Assembly: GCF_013266755.1 (NCBI RefSeq)
Contig: NZ_JABRWJ010000011.1
Location: 62,001-126,000 of the forward strand
Length of the DNA stretch: 64,000 nt
Reading direction: 5' to 3'
DNA from: Pseudaquabacterium terrae
GTDB taxonomy: Bacteria > Pseudomonadota > Gammaproteobacteria > Burkholderiales > Burkholderiaceae_C
Positions 1 through 8,021 of this stretch are shown here, in pieces. How positions within the stretch are numbered: position 1 is the stretch's first letter; every line of letters begins with the position of its first letter. The notes under the pieces were generated by a model that saw nothing but the letters and a program-made list of their open reading frames with translations, had not been told where the DNA came from and searched no databases. The position numbers were made by a program, and so were the translations under genes.

Positions 1-237
1 CAGCGCCACGTCCCATCCTCGATCACGACTTTGCGGCCGCTTATCGCCGCAGCCTTGCTCAAGACGCTGGCCCGATGTCCGTGTTGCCTACGCGCAAACG
101 CAAGGCGACTCTTTTGACAGTAAGACTAGCTTTGGGGAGACGCCTTTGCCGGCGGGCCTGCGTCTCGCCGAAGGCGAATGAGACGATCCATTCGAAGGTT
201 GCCGTATCAAGGCTGAACGGTGCGCGATGGCGAGCCT
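1..237. other. Window edge, no recognisable gene
   Basis: I recognise no gene, RNA or repeat in this leading stretch. Short open frames exist on both strands but have no family-like motifs and no convincing ribosome binding site. It lies downstream of the flavin reductase gene, so it may be a 3' intergenic region. Confidence 0.4.
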
Positions 238-810
238 TCAGGTCTTGCGCGGCAGCACGGTCAGCACACGCACGATGAAGGCGTGCAGCTCTGTCATGTA
301 GGTCTGCAAGAACTTCTTCGTGCCTTCGTCGGTGACCTCGCCGTCGGGGGTGATGAGCTCGGGCTTGAACTGGATGTACGCCTCGACCTGATTCATCAGC
401 GGCGAATTGCAGAAGCACAGCACGCCGCGCAGGCTCTGCTGCGCCACGGCGGTGCCGATGGCACCCGGCGAAGTACCGATCACGGCCGAAGGCTTCTGCG
501 CGAAGGAGTTCTTGCCCCAGGGCCGGCTCGCCCAGTCGATGGCATTCTTCAATCCACCGGGGATCGAGCGGTTGAATTCGGGCGTCACGAAGAGGACCGC
601 GTCGACGTCGGCAATGGCCTGCTTGAAGGCGCGGGCCACCGGGGGGTAGTCGGAGTCGTAGTCCTGGCTGTACAGCGGCAGATCCTTGATCGCGATCTCG
701 CTCAAAACCAGTTCGGGCGGCGCCAGCTTCACGAGCGCCTTGGCTAGCAGACGGTTGATTGACGTCGAGGACAGGCTCCCGACGAAATATCCGACCTTGT
801 AGGTGGCCAT
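238..810 (-). CDS. NADPH-dependent FMN reductase family protein
   Basis: A 190-residue flavodoxin-fold reductase that probably uses NAD(P)H and FMN to reduce quinones, azo compounds or chromate in the cytoplasm. The N-terminus carries a GSLSSTSINR segment (phosphate-binding loop of the family). A PEFNRSIPGGLKNAIDW segment near residues 78-94 is the family hallmark. The ATG at 810 is chosen because AGGAG precedes it; in-frame codons further upstream lack a site. It is the last gene of a minus-strand redox cluster that begins at the F420-type reductase at 4051. The exact substrate cannot be told from sequence. Confidence 0.88.
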   Translation of the reverse strand: MATYKVGYFVGSLSSTSINRLLAKALVKLAPPELVLSEIAIKDLPLYSQDYDSDYPPVARAFKQAIADVDAVLFVTPEFNRSIPGGLKNAIDWASRPWGKNSFAQKPSAVIGTSPGAIGTAVAQQSLRGVLCFCNSPLMNQVEAYIQFKPELITPDGEVTDEGTKKFLQTYMTELHAFIVRVLTVLPRKT

Positions 811-874
811 GCGTGGCTCCTGGACAGTGTGAAGGGGCGCTGGTTGTACGCCCGCGCCGGCCACTCCACAAGGC

Positions 875-1413
875 TTACCGCGGCTCGACGAAGACGATGG
901 AGGTGTAGCCGCGGTGATGCATGAATTCGCGCACCACGAGCAAGGTTGCAGCTGCCTCGCGCCAGGAGGGCAGGCCTTGCATCGCAGCGGGCTGGCCCAG
1001 CGAAGCCGAGGCCAGCCGCTGGAACCATTGCTCGATGGTCTCGATCGTCATCGCCGGGCCGGACACAGAGGCCCAAGCCTGCAATGCGGGAGAGGTGCTC
1101 CACAGCGTGGTGTCGACCAGGCCGCCTTGCCCAGCCGCATGATCTCGTCCTCGGTGAAGTCGATGGCGCGCTCGATTTCTTGTGAGGTCGGCGGGTCGTG
1201 CCGAAAGTAGTCTCGGGCGATGCGTGGTGGGCCGAGATCGAGCTGTTGCACGGTCTCGGGCTTACCACCATGCCCGGTCAGTACGACGAGGTGCTCGTCC
1301 CCGATGTGCAGCAGCGTTGTGAACGCAGTGGGCTGGGAATCGCGCCTGGCGGCCACTCGAGCGACCGCGACGAAGTCGGATTCGAGTTGCGCGGGCGAGC
1401 GGTTGTTGGACAT
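875..1413 (-). pseudogene. Conserved-looking hypothetical protein, frameshifted
   Basis: Two adjacent minus-strand frames read as one protein of about 178 residues if one shift is allowed near 1113-1122. The first part starts with MSNNRSPAQLESDF and runs to EDEIMRLGKAA. The second continues LVDTTLWSTSPALQAW and ends REFMHHRGYTSIVFVEPR. The junction lies in a GC-rich ggcggcc run, so it could be a true mutation or a sequencing error. I do not recognise the family and assign no function. It sits in the same orientation as its redox neighbours, between the esterase and the flavin reductase. Confidence 0.6.
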
Positions 1414-1437
1414 GTCGGCCTAGGGATGTGGCGTTGG

Positions 1438-2067
1438 TCAGATCGGCGCAGGCACCGCATCGGTCAGCCTGCGGACGATGGCATCGACCACACGTCCGTC
1501 CACCCCGTGGCCCAGCCCCGGGAAACGGTCGAGCGTCGCGATGGCCCCCAGGTCCTGCAGTCGTGCCAGCGCATCGACGGCCCCTTGCACAGGCATCACG
1601 GTGTCGTCGTCGCCATGCAGCAGGTGCGTGCGGACCGATCCGTGGGCGATGCGCGGCGGCCGTGCGAAACGGCCCGACAGCGCGATCACACGGGCAGCAG
1701 GCGGGTTGTCAAGCTGGGTCGATTCGAGCGCCATGATCGCGCCCTGCGAGAAGCCGACCAGCGTCGTTGCTGCCGTCCCAACGCCGCAGTCCTGTTGCCA
1801 ATGCATGACTGCCCGCACGAAGCCCGGCATAGCGGCCGTGACGCGCGCCGGTCGGTTCGCCTCGGTGACGGCTTGGACGGAAAACCACTGCCAGCCGCGC
1901 CCCGAGGCCTCGGGCGCTTGCACACTGACGATCGCATCCGGCAGGTGCGGCGCCAGGGCCTCGCCCAGCGGCGCCAGGTCACGCGCGCTCGAGCCGACAC
2001 CGTGGAACAGCAGCACCAATTGGCTCGGCTTCGCCGGCCGCTGGACGAACAGGTCTTGGGTGTGCAT
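1438..2067 (-). CDS. Alpha/beta hydrolase, phospholipase/carboxylesterase family (YpfH-like)
   Basis: A 209-residue serine hydrolase. LFHGVGSSARDLAPL near residues 20-34 forms the oxyanion-hole region. GFSQGAIMAL carries the nucleophilic serine in the G-x-S-x-G context. LLHGDDDTVMP provides the likely acidic residue, and GLGHGVDGRVVDA the catalytic histidine. The length and HGDxDxxVP pattern match the small carboxylesterase/thioesterase group that includes E. coli YpfH. The start at 2067 gives MHTQDLFVQRP; the LigB-type dioxygenase ends only 14 bases upstream, so the two are probably co-transcribed. Substrate unknown. Confidence 0.87.
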   Translation of the reverse strand: MHTQDLFVQRPAKPSQLVLLFHGVGSSARDLAPLGEALAPHLPDAIVSVQAPEASGRGWQWFSVQAVTEANRPARVTAAMPGFVRAVMHWQQDCGVGTAATTLVGFSQGAIMALESTQLDNPPAARVIALSGRFARPPRIAHGSVRTHLLHGDDDTVMPVQGAVDALARLQDLGAIATLDRFPGLGHGVDGRVVDAIVRRLTDAVPAPI

Positions 2068-2081
2068 GGGGTCCTCGTCGA

Positions 2082-2888
2082 TCAAGTCGCGTCGCTGCCC
2101 AGCGGTCCGGCAGCGCCAAAAATGAATGCATCCATCGACAGCACGCCATGCGTGATGCCGCCCTCGATCACCGTGGTCGGCAGCGGCGAGGCGGCTGCGC
2201 CCGCAGCCACCAGCAGCGGCCAGAAGTGCTCGGTGGTGGGGTGCGCGCGCCGCGCGTGCGGCGCCTGCGCCAGCGTCTGACGCAGTTGGGCACTGTCCCC
2301 ACGAACGACGGCATCGCGCACCCAACTCGCGAACTCGGCGGCATAGGGCTCGTCGCTGCCCGCGCCGGAGCGGAACTCCGTCAGGTTGTGGGTCAGGCTT
2401 CCGGAGCCCACGATCAGCACGCCTTCGTCGGTCAGCGGCGCGAGTGCCGCGCCGAAGGCCCAGGCGCTGTCGCCGTCCAGCCGCGCCGGCAGCGAGACCT
2501 GGAAGGCGGGCACATCGGCCGCCGGGTACAGGTGACGCAGCGGCACCCAGGCGCCATGGTCGAGGCCGCGACGCTTGTCGGGCTGCGGTGCCCAACCGGC
2601 GTCGCGCAGCAATTCCAACGCGCGTTGCGCCAGTGCCGGGTGGCCGTCGACCGGGTAGGTGATCTCGTAGAGCGCCGGGTCGAAACCGCCGAAGTCGTGG
2701 ATCGTCTGCGGACGGGTCACCAGGCCCACTCGCGGACTCGGCGTCATCCAGTGCGGCGACACCACCAGCACGGCACGCGGCCGGGGCAGCGCCCGGCCCA
2801 GCGCGGTCAGCTTCGGCCCGGCGAGGCCGGGCTCGATCGCGAAGGTCGGTGCGCCGTGCGAGACGAACAGGCTGGGCAGGCGGGTCAT
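2082..2888 (-). CDS. ygiD: LigB-family extradiol dioxygenase (4,5-DOPA dioxygenase-like)
   Basis: A 268-residue class III extradiol dioxygenase, expected to bind a divalent metal and open catechol-type rings. Metal-ligand motifs are visible: VSHGAP at residues 8-13, SPHW near 49, HDFGGF near 66, LDHGAWVPL near 116, and GSGSLTHN around 175. The length matches bacterial YgiD/DODA proteins (about 260-270 residues). The start at 2888 yields MTRLPSLFVSHGAP, the normal family N-terminus; codons upstream encode an arginine-rich stretch unlike the family. It lies in the operon-like run between DoxX and the esterase. DoxX-dioxygenase-reductase sets are commonly linked to electrophile or quinone handling, which is an inference here. 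Confidence 0.9.
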   Translation of the reverse strand: MTRLPSLFVSHGAPTFAIEPGLAGPKLTALGRALPRPRAVLVVSPHWMTPSPRVGLVTRPQTIHDFGGFDPALYEITYPVDGHPALAQRALELLRDAGWAPQPDKRRGLDHGAWVPLRHLYPAADVPAFQVSLPARLDGDSAWAFGAALAPLTDEGVLIVGSGSLTHNLTEFRSGAGSDEPYAAEFASWVRDAVVRGDSAQLRQTLAQAPHARRAHPTTEHFWPLLVAAGAAASPLPTTVIEGGITHGVLSMDAFIFGAAGPLGSDAT

Positions 2889-2931
2889 GGTGACGATGCT
2901 CCTGGCTGAACGTGGCTGATGCTTGCGGCGT

Positions 2932-3384
2932 TCACCGCGCTCCGGCCCCCTCGGCAAGCGCCGCGTCCACAGACAGCCGGCCGGCACCGCTGATCAGCAG
3001 CGAGACCGACGCGGCGAGCAGCGCCAGGCCGAACTCGTAGCCGTTCTTGTCCATGAACAGGCCGTTGCCGATGTGCACCGAGAAGATCGCCACGAGCATT
3101 GCGAAGGCCAGCGCCGCGGCGGCCGGCCGCACGAGAACGCCGAACAGCAGCGCCAGGCCGCCGAAGAACTCGGCACTGCCGGCCAGCAAGGCCATAAGGT
3201 AGCCGGGCGTCAGGCCCAGCGAGGACATGAACTGGCCCGTGCCTTCCAGACCATAGCCACCGAAGGCGCCGAACAGCTTCTGCGCGCCGTGCGCGACAAA
3301 GATGATGCCGATGGGGATGCGCACGGCCAGTGGCGCCCAGCCGGCGTTGGTGGCCAAGACGCGGCCGAGTAGACGGTTGCTCAT
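2932..3384 (-). CDS. DoxX family membrane protein
   Basis: A 150-residue inner-membrane protein with four hydrophobic segments (about residues 16-36, 58-82, 86-106 and 118-140). The GIIFVAHGAQKLFGAFGG stretch and the GSAEFFGGLALL segment are typical of the DoxX/DoxD family, whose members act with thiosulfate or quinone redox enzymes. The start at 3384 gives MSNRLLGRVLATNAG. A GGAGC site lies upstream. Neighbours on the same strand are the F420-type reductase upstream and the dioxygenase downstream, with 34 and 43 bases between them. Its specific electron donor or partner is not known. Confidence 0.88.
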   Translation of the reverse strand: MSNRLLGRVLATNAGWAPLAVRIPIGIIFVAHGAQKLFGAFGGYGLEGTGQFMSSLGLTPGYLMALLAGSAEFFGGLALLFGVLVRPAAAALAFAMLVAIFSVHIGNGLFMDKNGYEFGLALLAASVSLLISGAGRLSVDAALAEGAGAR

Positions 3385-3418
3385 TTGGATGCTCCTTGAT
3401 CGTTGGACGTTGTACGGC

Positions 3419-4051
3419 TCAGGCCTTGCGGATCCAGGTCGGCGCGATGGCCGTGCCGAGACCGGCGCCGTAGCCAAGATAGATGTTCAAGCCGGCCAGT
3501 GGCTCGAGATAACGCGCGTTCTTCAGTCCGCCGGCATCGACCACCCCGAAGCCGATGCTCTCGGCGATGGCGACCGCGGTCTGCTTCGCGCGCTCGCTGT
3601 CGCTGGCGACGAACACCTCGACTTTGCGGCCGTTTCCAAAGTCGGGGCCTTCGGCCAGCACTTGCGCGAAGACCGTGTTGAACGCCTTGACGACCTCGGC
3701 GCCCGGGATAGCCTTGGCGATCTCTTCGGCCGCCGACGTGCTGTGGCCGATCGTCAGGCCCATGTAGTCGGCCGTCAGCGGGTTGGTGATGTCGATGACC
3801 ACCTTGCCCTTGAGGTCGCCGACTGCCTGCAGAGCGTTGACGGCATCGGCGAAGCCGGTGGCGAGGATGACGGCATCGGCGCCCCTTGCGGCGCCGGAGA
3901 TGCCCACGGCGCTGGTGCCGGTGTTGGCCGCTGCCACCTGAGCGGCCTTGGCACCGTTGCGTGCAGTCACGCTGACCTGGTGGCCTGCGCGGACCAGTTG
4001 ACTGACGAATGCCGAGCCCATGTTGCCGGCGCCGATGACGGTGATCTTCAT
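3419..4051 (-). CDS. NADPH-dependent F420 reductase-like protein
   Basis: A 210-residue Rossmann-fold oxidoreductase. The N-terminal MKITVIGAGNMGSAFVSQL contains the GxGxxG dinucleotide-binding loop, followed by VSVTARNG, typical of NADP binding. ADAVILATGFADAV and VVIDITNPLT match the NADP oxidoreductase coenzyme F420-dependent family. Bacteria of this type usually lack F420, so it probably acts as an NADP-linked reductase on another substrate. It is the first gene of the minus-strand cluster and diverges from the LysR gene at 4180. The palindrome at 4149-4167 lies in the shared promoter region, so the LysR protein probably controls it. Confidence 0.87.
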   Translation of the reverse strand: MKITVIGAGNMGSAFVSQLVRAGHQVSVTARNGAKAAQVAAANTGTSAVGISGAARGADAVILATGFADAVNALQAVGDLKGKVVIDITNPLTADYMGLTIGHSTSAAEEIAKAIPGAEVVKAFNTVFAQVLAEGPDFGNGRKVEVFVASDSERAKQTAVAIAESIGFGVVDAGGLKNARYLEPLAGLNIYLGYGAGLGTAIAPTWIRKA

Positions 4052-4148
4052 GACTTGCTTCCTCTGGTGGGTGCAGCGCGATTGGCTGCGATGTGTTGGA
4101 CTTTAGAAGTGCAAGGGCGAGAGATAAACTGGCCAAGCCTGGTCGAAC

Positions 4149-4167
4149 TGTCTCGGTATGCGAGACA
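4149..4167. promoter_or_regulatory. Perfect inverted repeat, probable LysR operator
   Basis: TGTCTCGGTATGCGAGACA is a perfect 7-5-7 dyad in the 128-base divergent region between the F420-type reductase (start 4051) and the LysR gene (start 4180). It ends 12 bases before the LysR start codon, which fits autoregulation plus control of the divergent cluster, as is usual for LysR proteins. Binding has not been shown; this is from symmetry and position. Confidence 0.75.
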
Positions 4168-4179
4168 ATCCCGCCCGAG

Positions 4180-5079
4180 ATGGACAAGTTCATCGAAATG
4201 CAGGCCTTCGTTGCCGTGGTCGATGCAGGCAGCTTCGTCAAAGCTGCGGAGGCGCTGGACGTGTCGAAGGCGGCGGTCTCGCGCTACGTGGCGGAGTTGG
4301 AGTCGCGGCTCGGGGTGCGGCTGCTGCATCGCACCACACGCAAGCTTTCATTGACGCCGGAAGGCGAGGTCTTCCAGGCGCGCTGTCGCGAATTGCTGGG
4401 CGGTGTCGACGAGGCCGAAGCAGAGATCACCTCAAGGAGCGGCGAGGCCAGCGGCCTGTTGCGTATCAACGTGCCGTTCTCCTTCGGCCTGCTGCACCTC
4501 GCGCCGCTGTGGGCCGAGTTCATGGCGCAGAACCCAAAGGTGGTGCTGGACGTGACCTTGGCCGACCGCGTGGTCGACCTCGTGGAGGAGGGGTTCGACA
4601 TGGCGGTGCGCATCGCGCGGCTGCCCAACTCGTCACTGATCAGTCGACTGCTCACTTCGACGCGCATGGTGTTGTGCGCGTCGCCGGCCTATCTCCAGGC
4701 ACGCGGCCACCCCAGCCACCCGTCCGAACTGGCCAGCCACGATGTGCTGGCCTACAGCCTGTTCTCGATGGGCGACCAGTGGGTGTTCACCGGGCCGGAG
4801 GGCGCTGCCTCCGTCAAGGTGACGCCGCGAATGCGCACCAACAGCGGAGACACCTGCCGCGTGGCCGCGCTCCGCCATCAGGGCATCGTGCTACAGCCAA
4901 GCTTCCTGATCGGGTCCGACCTGCTTGCCGGCACGCTGATGGAAGTGATGCCCGGGTGGCGCTCGATCGAACTGGGCGTCTACGCGGTGTACCCCTCGCG
5001 CAAGTTCGTCTCGCCAAAGGTCCGACTGCTGATCGAATTCCTCGTCAATGCCTTCAGGATGCGCGCCTGGACGACGTGA
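4180..5079 (+). CDS. LysR family transcriptional regulator
   Basis: A 299-residue LysR-type regulator. The winged-helix domain spans residues 1-60 (MDKFIEMQAFVAVVDAGSF, then AAEALDVSKAAVSRYVAEL, then LGVRLLHRTTRKLSLT). The rest is the effector-binding domain, with FDMAVRIARLPNSSLI and the family-typical QPSFLIGSDLLAGTL. The start at 4180 gives the standard N-terminus. It diverges from the redox cluster and carries a palindromic operator just upstream of its own start. It most resembles the large DhcR/CrgA-like subgroup that controls a neighbouring oxidoreductase. A diverged copy of its 3' third appears at 6057-6330. Confidence 0.92.
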   Translation: MDKFIEMQAFVAVVDAGSFVKAAEALDVSKAAVSRYVAELESRLGVRLLHRTTRKLSLTPEGEVFQARCRELLGGVDEAEAEITSRSGEASGLLRINVPFSFGLLHLAPLWAEFMAQNPKVVLDVTLADRVVDLVEEGFDMAVRIARLPNSSLISRLLTSTRMVLCASPAYLQARGHPSHPSELASHDVLAYSLFSMGDQWVFTGPEGAASVKVTPRMRTNSGDTCRVAALRHQGIVLQPSFLIGSDLLAGTLMEVMPGWRSIELGVYAVYPSRKFVSPKVRLLIEFLVNAFRMRAWTT

Positions 5080-5089
5080 TTGGGCGTAG

Positions 5090-5137
5090 ACCGTGATGCC
5101 AGCACCCTGAGTGCGCCCACGGACCAGGCATCACGGT
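5090..5137. repeat. Long inverted repeat after the LysR gene
   Basis: accgtgatgcc at 5090-5100 pairs perfectly with ggcatcacggt at 5127-5137 across a 26-base loop. It begins 11 bases after the LysR stop codon. It could be a transcription terminator, but there is no T-rich tail, so a protein-binding or recombination-related dyad is equally possible. The following bases to 5395 show no gene. Confidence 0.5.
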
Positions 5138-5395
5138 GGCCGCATAGCCGACTGCATGGGCGTCGTAAGGCATCCGACCTGGCCGCGGGGTTGAATGTGG
5201 GTTCGCCGACGTAGCGCTCAAGAACGGCTGCCACGGCGTGCAGATTCCGGGGCGACTGCGATGGTGTTGTCGCCGCTCGGCTATGTTGCTCGGAACCTGT
5301 AGTTAGTCGATATCAGCAGTTGGCCCACTGACGACATCCGCCAGAGTCCGCAATCGAAACCAAGCCCGGGGCACACCCGCATCGGAGGCTCGACG

Positions 5396-6056
5396 ATGAC
5401 AACCGTCCGTCCCATCATTGCCGCAACGGATTTCTCCGCGCCGGCGAAGCACGCAGCTTGGCGAGCAGCCCTGCTTGCAGAGGAAATGGGTGCAGGGTTA
5501 ACGCTGGCTTACACGCTGGGCGGGACCGCACTCGACGACATGCGATGATGGCTCGATGACGCCACGGCCGACGTGATCCAGGATGAAGCGCGTCAGCGTC
5601 TGGCGGCGCTGGCCGCGGAACTCGCGCAGCGTCAATCTGCCGCCGTCCGGACCCATTTGGCGTCGGACATCCCGTCCAAGCGCTCACTCGCTATGCGGAT
5701 GAAGTGGACGCGAGCTTGATGGTGACGGGTACACGCGGTGCGAGCTTCTTTCGGGGTGTGGTCTTCGGCTCCACCGCCGAACGCATTGCCAAGCGATCAT
5801 CGCGTCCCGTGCTCATGGTGCGTCAGATCCCGCACGCAGCGTACCGACGGGTCCTGGTACCTGTCGACTTTTCTGAATGGAGCCGATCGTCCATCGACCT
5901 GGCGCAGAAAGTGGCACCGCAGGCGACGCTGGTCCTGACGCATGCGGTTGAGATTCCCTACGAAGGGAGGCTCCGCCTGTCCGGGGTCGCCGAAAGCGTT
6001 CTTGCCCGGTATCGACAGGCCGCGGTATTGGAGGCACGGGCGCGCCTGCAGGGCGT
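5396..6056 (+). pseudogene. Universal stress protein, broken (in-frame stop and frameshift)
   Basis: The start MTTVRPIIAATDFSAPAKHA is a clear first UspA domain. An in-frame TGA follows ALDDMR, after which the same frame resumes WLDDATADVIQDEARQRL. One frame change near 5665 is then needed to reach VQALTRYADEVDASLMV. The nucleotide-binding motif GTRGASFFRGVVFGST and the second-domain start YRRVLVPVDFSEWSRSS are intact. The second domain stops at about residue EARARLQG, where sequence homologous to a LysR C-terminus begins. It is a tandem Usp gene inactivated by a stop, a shift and a 3' replacement. Confidence 0.85.
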
Positions 6057-6330
6057 CGCCTCGGTGAAGGTGACTCCGCGCCTGCGCACGAACAGTGGCG
6101 ACACCTGCCGGGTGGCCGCACTGCACGACCAGGGCATCGGCCTGCAACCCAGCTTCCTGATCGGGCCGGACCTGCTGGCCGGCACGCTGGTGGAGGTGAT
6201 GCCGGCCTGGCGTTCGATCGACCTGGGCGTCTACGCGGTCTGCCCCTCGCGCAAGTTCGTCGCGCCAAGGTCCGGCTGATGATCGAGTTCCTGGTGGACG
6301 CCTTCAGGGTGTGTGCGTGGCCGGCGTGTG
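6057..6330 (+). pseudogene. Diverged duplicate of a LysR gene 3' end
   Basis: This segment repeats the C-terminal effector domain of the LysR gene at 4180-5079: about 73 of 88 aligned residues agree by eye (for example TNSGDTCRVAAL and QPSFLIG-DLLAGTL). It continues in frame from the broken universal stress gene, making a chimeric 191-residue open frame ending at 6279. One base is missing in the ccaaggtcc stretch compared with ccaaaggtcc in the intact gene, so the last part (MIEFLVDAFRVCAW) is out of frame. There is no N-terminal DNA-binding domain here. Confidence 0.85.
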
Positions 6331-6378
6331 CGTCTTTGGCACGCCGAGTTTCAGGATCTGGCAGGAGTAGGCGACATC

Positions 6379-7047
6379 ATGGCGAACACCATTCCCTGGA
6401 CTCTGTCCCACACTCAGATCGCCGTCGAAGTGGTCGCCACGATCGCTTTTGCCCTGTCTGGCGTGATCGAGGGGGCACGCAAGCGACTGGATGCCGTGGG
6501 CATCTGCGTGGTGGCCGGGCTGGCCGCGTTCGGAGGCGGAACCGTGCGCGACATCCTGCTCGATCGTCGTCCGCTGTTCTGGGTGCAGCATGCGGATTGG
6601 GTCTGGGCGCTGCTGGCCTTGTGCATCGGCGCGATGTTGTTCATGCGTGCGCGCCACCTCGAGCCGACCGAACGTGCCATGCAGTGGCCCGATGCGCTGG
6701 GCCTCGGCCTTTTCACGGCCCTTGGCACGCAGATCGCCATCGACGCGGGCATGCCGTCGATCATCGCGGTGATCCTGGGCATGGTCACCGCGGTCTTCGG
6801 CGGCGTGCTGCGCGACGTGGTCTGCAACGAGATCCCGCGCGCGTTCAGCGACCATCGGCCTTACGCCATCTGCTCGTTCGTCGGCGGCTGGGTCATGGTG
6901 CTGGCGCACGCGGCAGACATGCCCCAGTGGGGCGCCCTGGTGGCCGCGGCCGCCACCGCGACCGCACTGCGCGCCGCATCCGTGGCAATGGACTGGCGCC
7001 TGCCTGCCTGGCGGGCCGGCGGGACGGGCAGTGATGATGTGCCCTGA
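6379..7047 (+). CDS. TRIC-type cation channel family protein (UPF0126/YadS)
   Basis: A 222-residue inner-membrane protein with about seven hydrophobic helices and the two glycine-rich repeats of the family: FGGGTVRDILL near residue 55 and FGGVLRDVV near 140. Bacterial members of this family form trimeric potassium-permeable channels related to animal TRIC proteins. The start at 6379 (MANTIPWTLSHTQ) is supported by an upstream caggag. The 3' end overlaps, on the opposite strand, the tail of the universal stress gene at 6861-8009. No operon partner is evident. Confidence 0.9.
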   Translation: MANTIPWTLSHTQIAVEVVATIAFALSGVIEGARKRLDAVGICVVAGLAAFGGGTVRDILLDRRPLFWVQHADWVWALLALCIGAMLFMRARHLEPTERAMQWPDALGLGLFTALGTQIAIDAGMPSIIAVILGMVTAVFGGVLRDVVCNEIPRAFSDHRPYAICSFVGGWVMVLAHAADMPQWGALVAAAATATALRAASVAMDWRLPAWRAGGTGSDDVP

Positions 7048-8009
7048 CCCCGCAAGCATGGGTGCAATTCATGCCGCCCTTCAACTGCAGTCATGGACTT
7101 CCCTTCTGCATTCGCTGAACTCGATCCGCTGGGCGAGCGTGATGTCTTGGGAACGACCAGCAGATCCGTGTCCGCCTCGGACAACAGGCGCTGAGCCGTG
7201 CTGCCCAGCAGGAGGTCTCCGAGCAACGACCGACCGGACTTGCCGACGACGATCAGATCGGCAGCGGCTTCGCGGCTCTTCTGCAGCGTCAGCACCGCAG
7301 GCAGGCCCTCTGCCACAGTCGTGTGAGTTCGGCGTGCCGGGAGAGTCGCCGCCAAGTGCCAGAGGCGATGCTGGCTGACCGTTTTCGCCCGTTGAACGGT
7401 GGAACGCACCAACTCGTCCGAACAGTCGGCCATGCGCAGCCGGCTCGCCATCGGAACGGACAATGCGTGCAGCAAATGCAAGGATGCCTGCGGCGCGACG
7501 CGGGCCGCCCATCCGACGGCCGGGAAGGTGGCGTCAGCCAAGTCGACAGGCAGCAGTGCGCGTCTATAGGGCGCAGATGGCAGTGACGGCGGACGCTTCA
7601 CGACAAGCACCGGCCGGCGCGAGAGGCGCACCAGGCGCTCGGTCGTGGTTCCAAACAGAAGCGAGCGCAGCGAGCAGTCGGACCCACCGCCGAGCACCAC
7701 CAGGTCCGCGTCGTCTGCCGCACGCAGGATCTGCTCGATGGCATCGACCTCCCGTGGCACTGCGATCCAGCGCACTTCGTGACCGGCGCGCAGCTCGCGA
7801 CCCAGCCGATTCAGCATCCGGCGGACACGCCGCTCAGCCAGATGCGCGTCGTAGAGTGAGCGACGGGCACCGCACGACTTGCCGGGCCCGGCGGTCAGAA
7901 TGGTCAGGCGGGCCTCGTTCTCGGCGGCAAGAAGGACCGCGCGCTGAAGTGCAGGCAATGCGGCTTCGGTGAGGTCGGTGACATGAAGAATCGAATTGAT
8001 GCTAGCCAT
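6861..8009 (-). CDS. Tandem universal stress protein with extended tail
   Basis: Two UspA domains span about residues 1-145 and 150-287. The second carries the canonical ATP-binding pattern GKSGRSLLGDLLLGST; the first has GGGSDCSLRSLLFGTTTE. The start at 8009 (MASINSILHVTDL) has GGGAGAG upstream. The recognisable protein ends near VVPKTSRS, about nucleotide 7140, but no stop occurs until 6861. The resulting extra 95 residues are low complexity and read antisense through 187 bases of the TRIC gene, so the tail is probably not a real domain. The Rnk-like gene lies 12 bases upstream on the same strand, suggesting co-expression. Confidence 0.85.
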   Translation of the reverse strand: MASINSILHVTDLTEAALPALQRAVLLAAENEARLTILTAGPGKSCGARRSLYDAHLAERRVRRMLNRLGRELRAGHEVRWIAVPREVDAIEQILRAADDADLVVLGGGSDCSLRSLLFGTTTERLVRLSRRPVLVVKRPPSLPSAPYRRALLPVDLADATFPAVGWAARVAPQASLHLLHALSVPMASRLRMADCSDELVRSTVQRAKTVSQHRLWHLAATLPARRTHTTVAEGLPAVLTLQKSREAAADLIVVGKSGRSLLGDLLLGSTAQRLLSEADTDLLVVPKTSRSPSGSSSANAEGKSMTAVEGRHELHPCLRGQGTSSLPVPPARQAGRRQSIATDAARSAVAVAAAATRAPHWGMSAACASTMTQPPTNEQMA

Positions 8010-8021
8010 GGTGCTCTCCCG

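Noticed and set aside
59-871. A 270-codon minus-strand frame over the flavin reductase gene
   Set aside because: Same strand, different frame; Arg/Pro/Ala-rich, no motif, while the alternative frame has the PEFNRSIPGGLKNAIDW signature.
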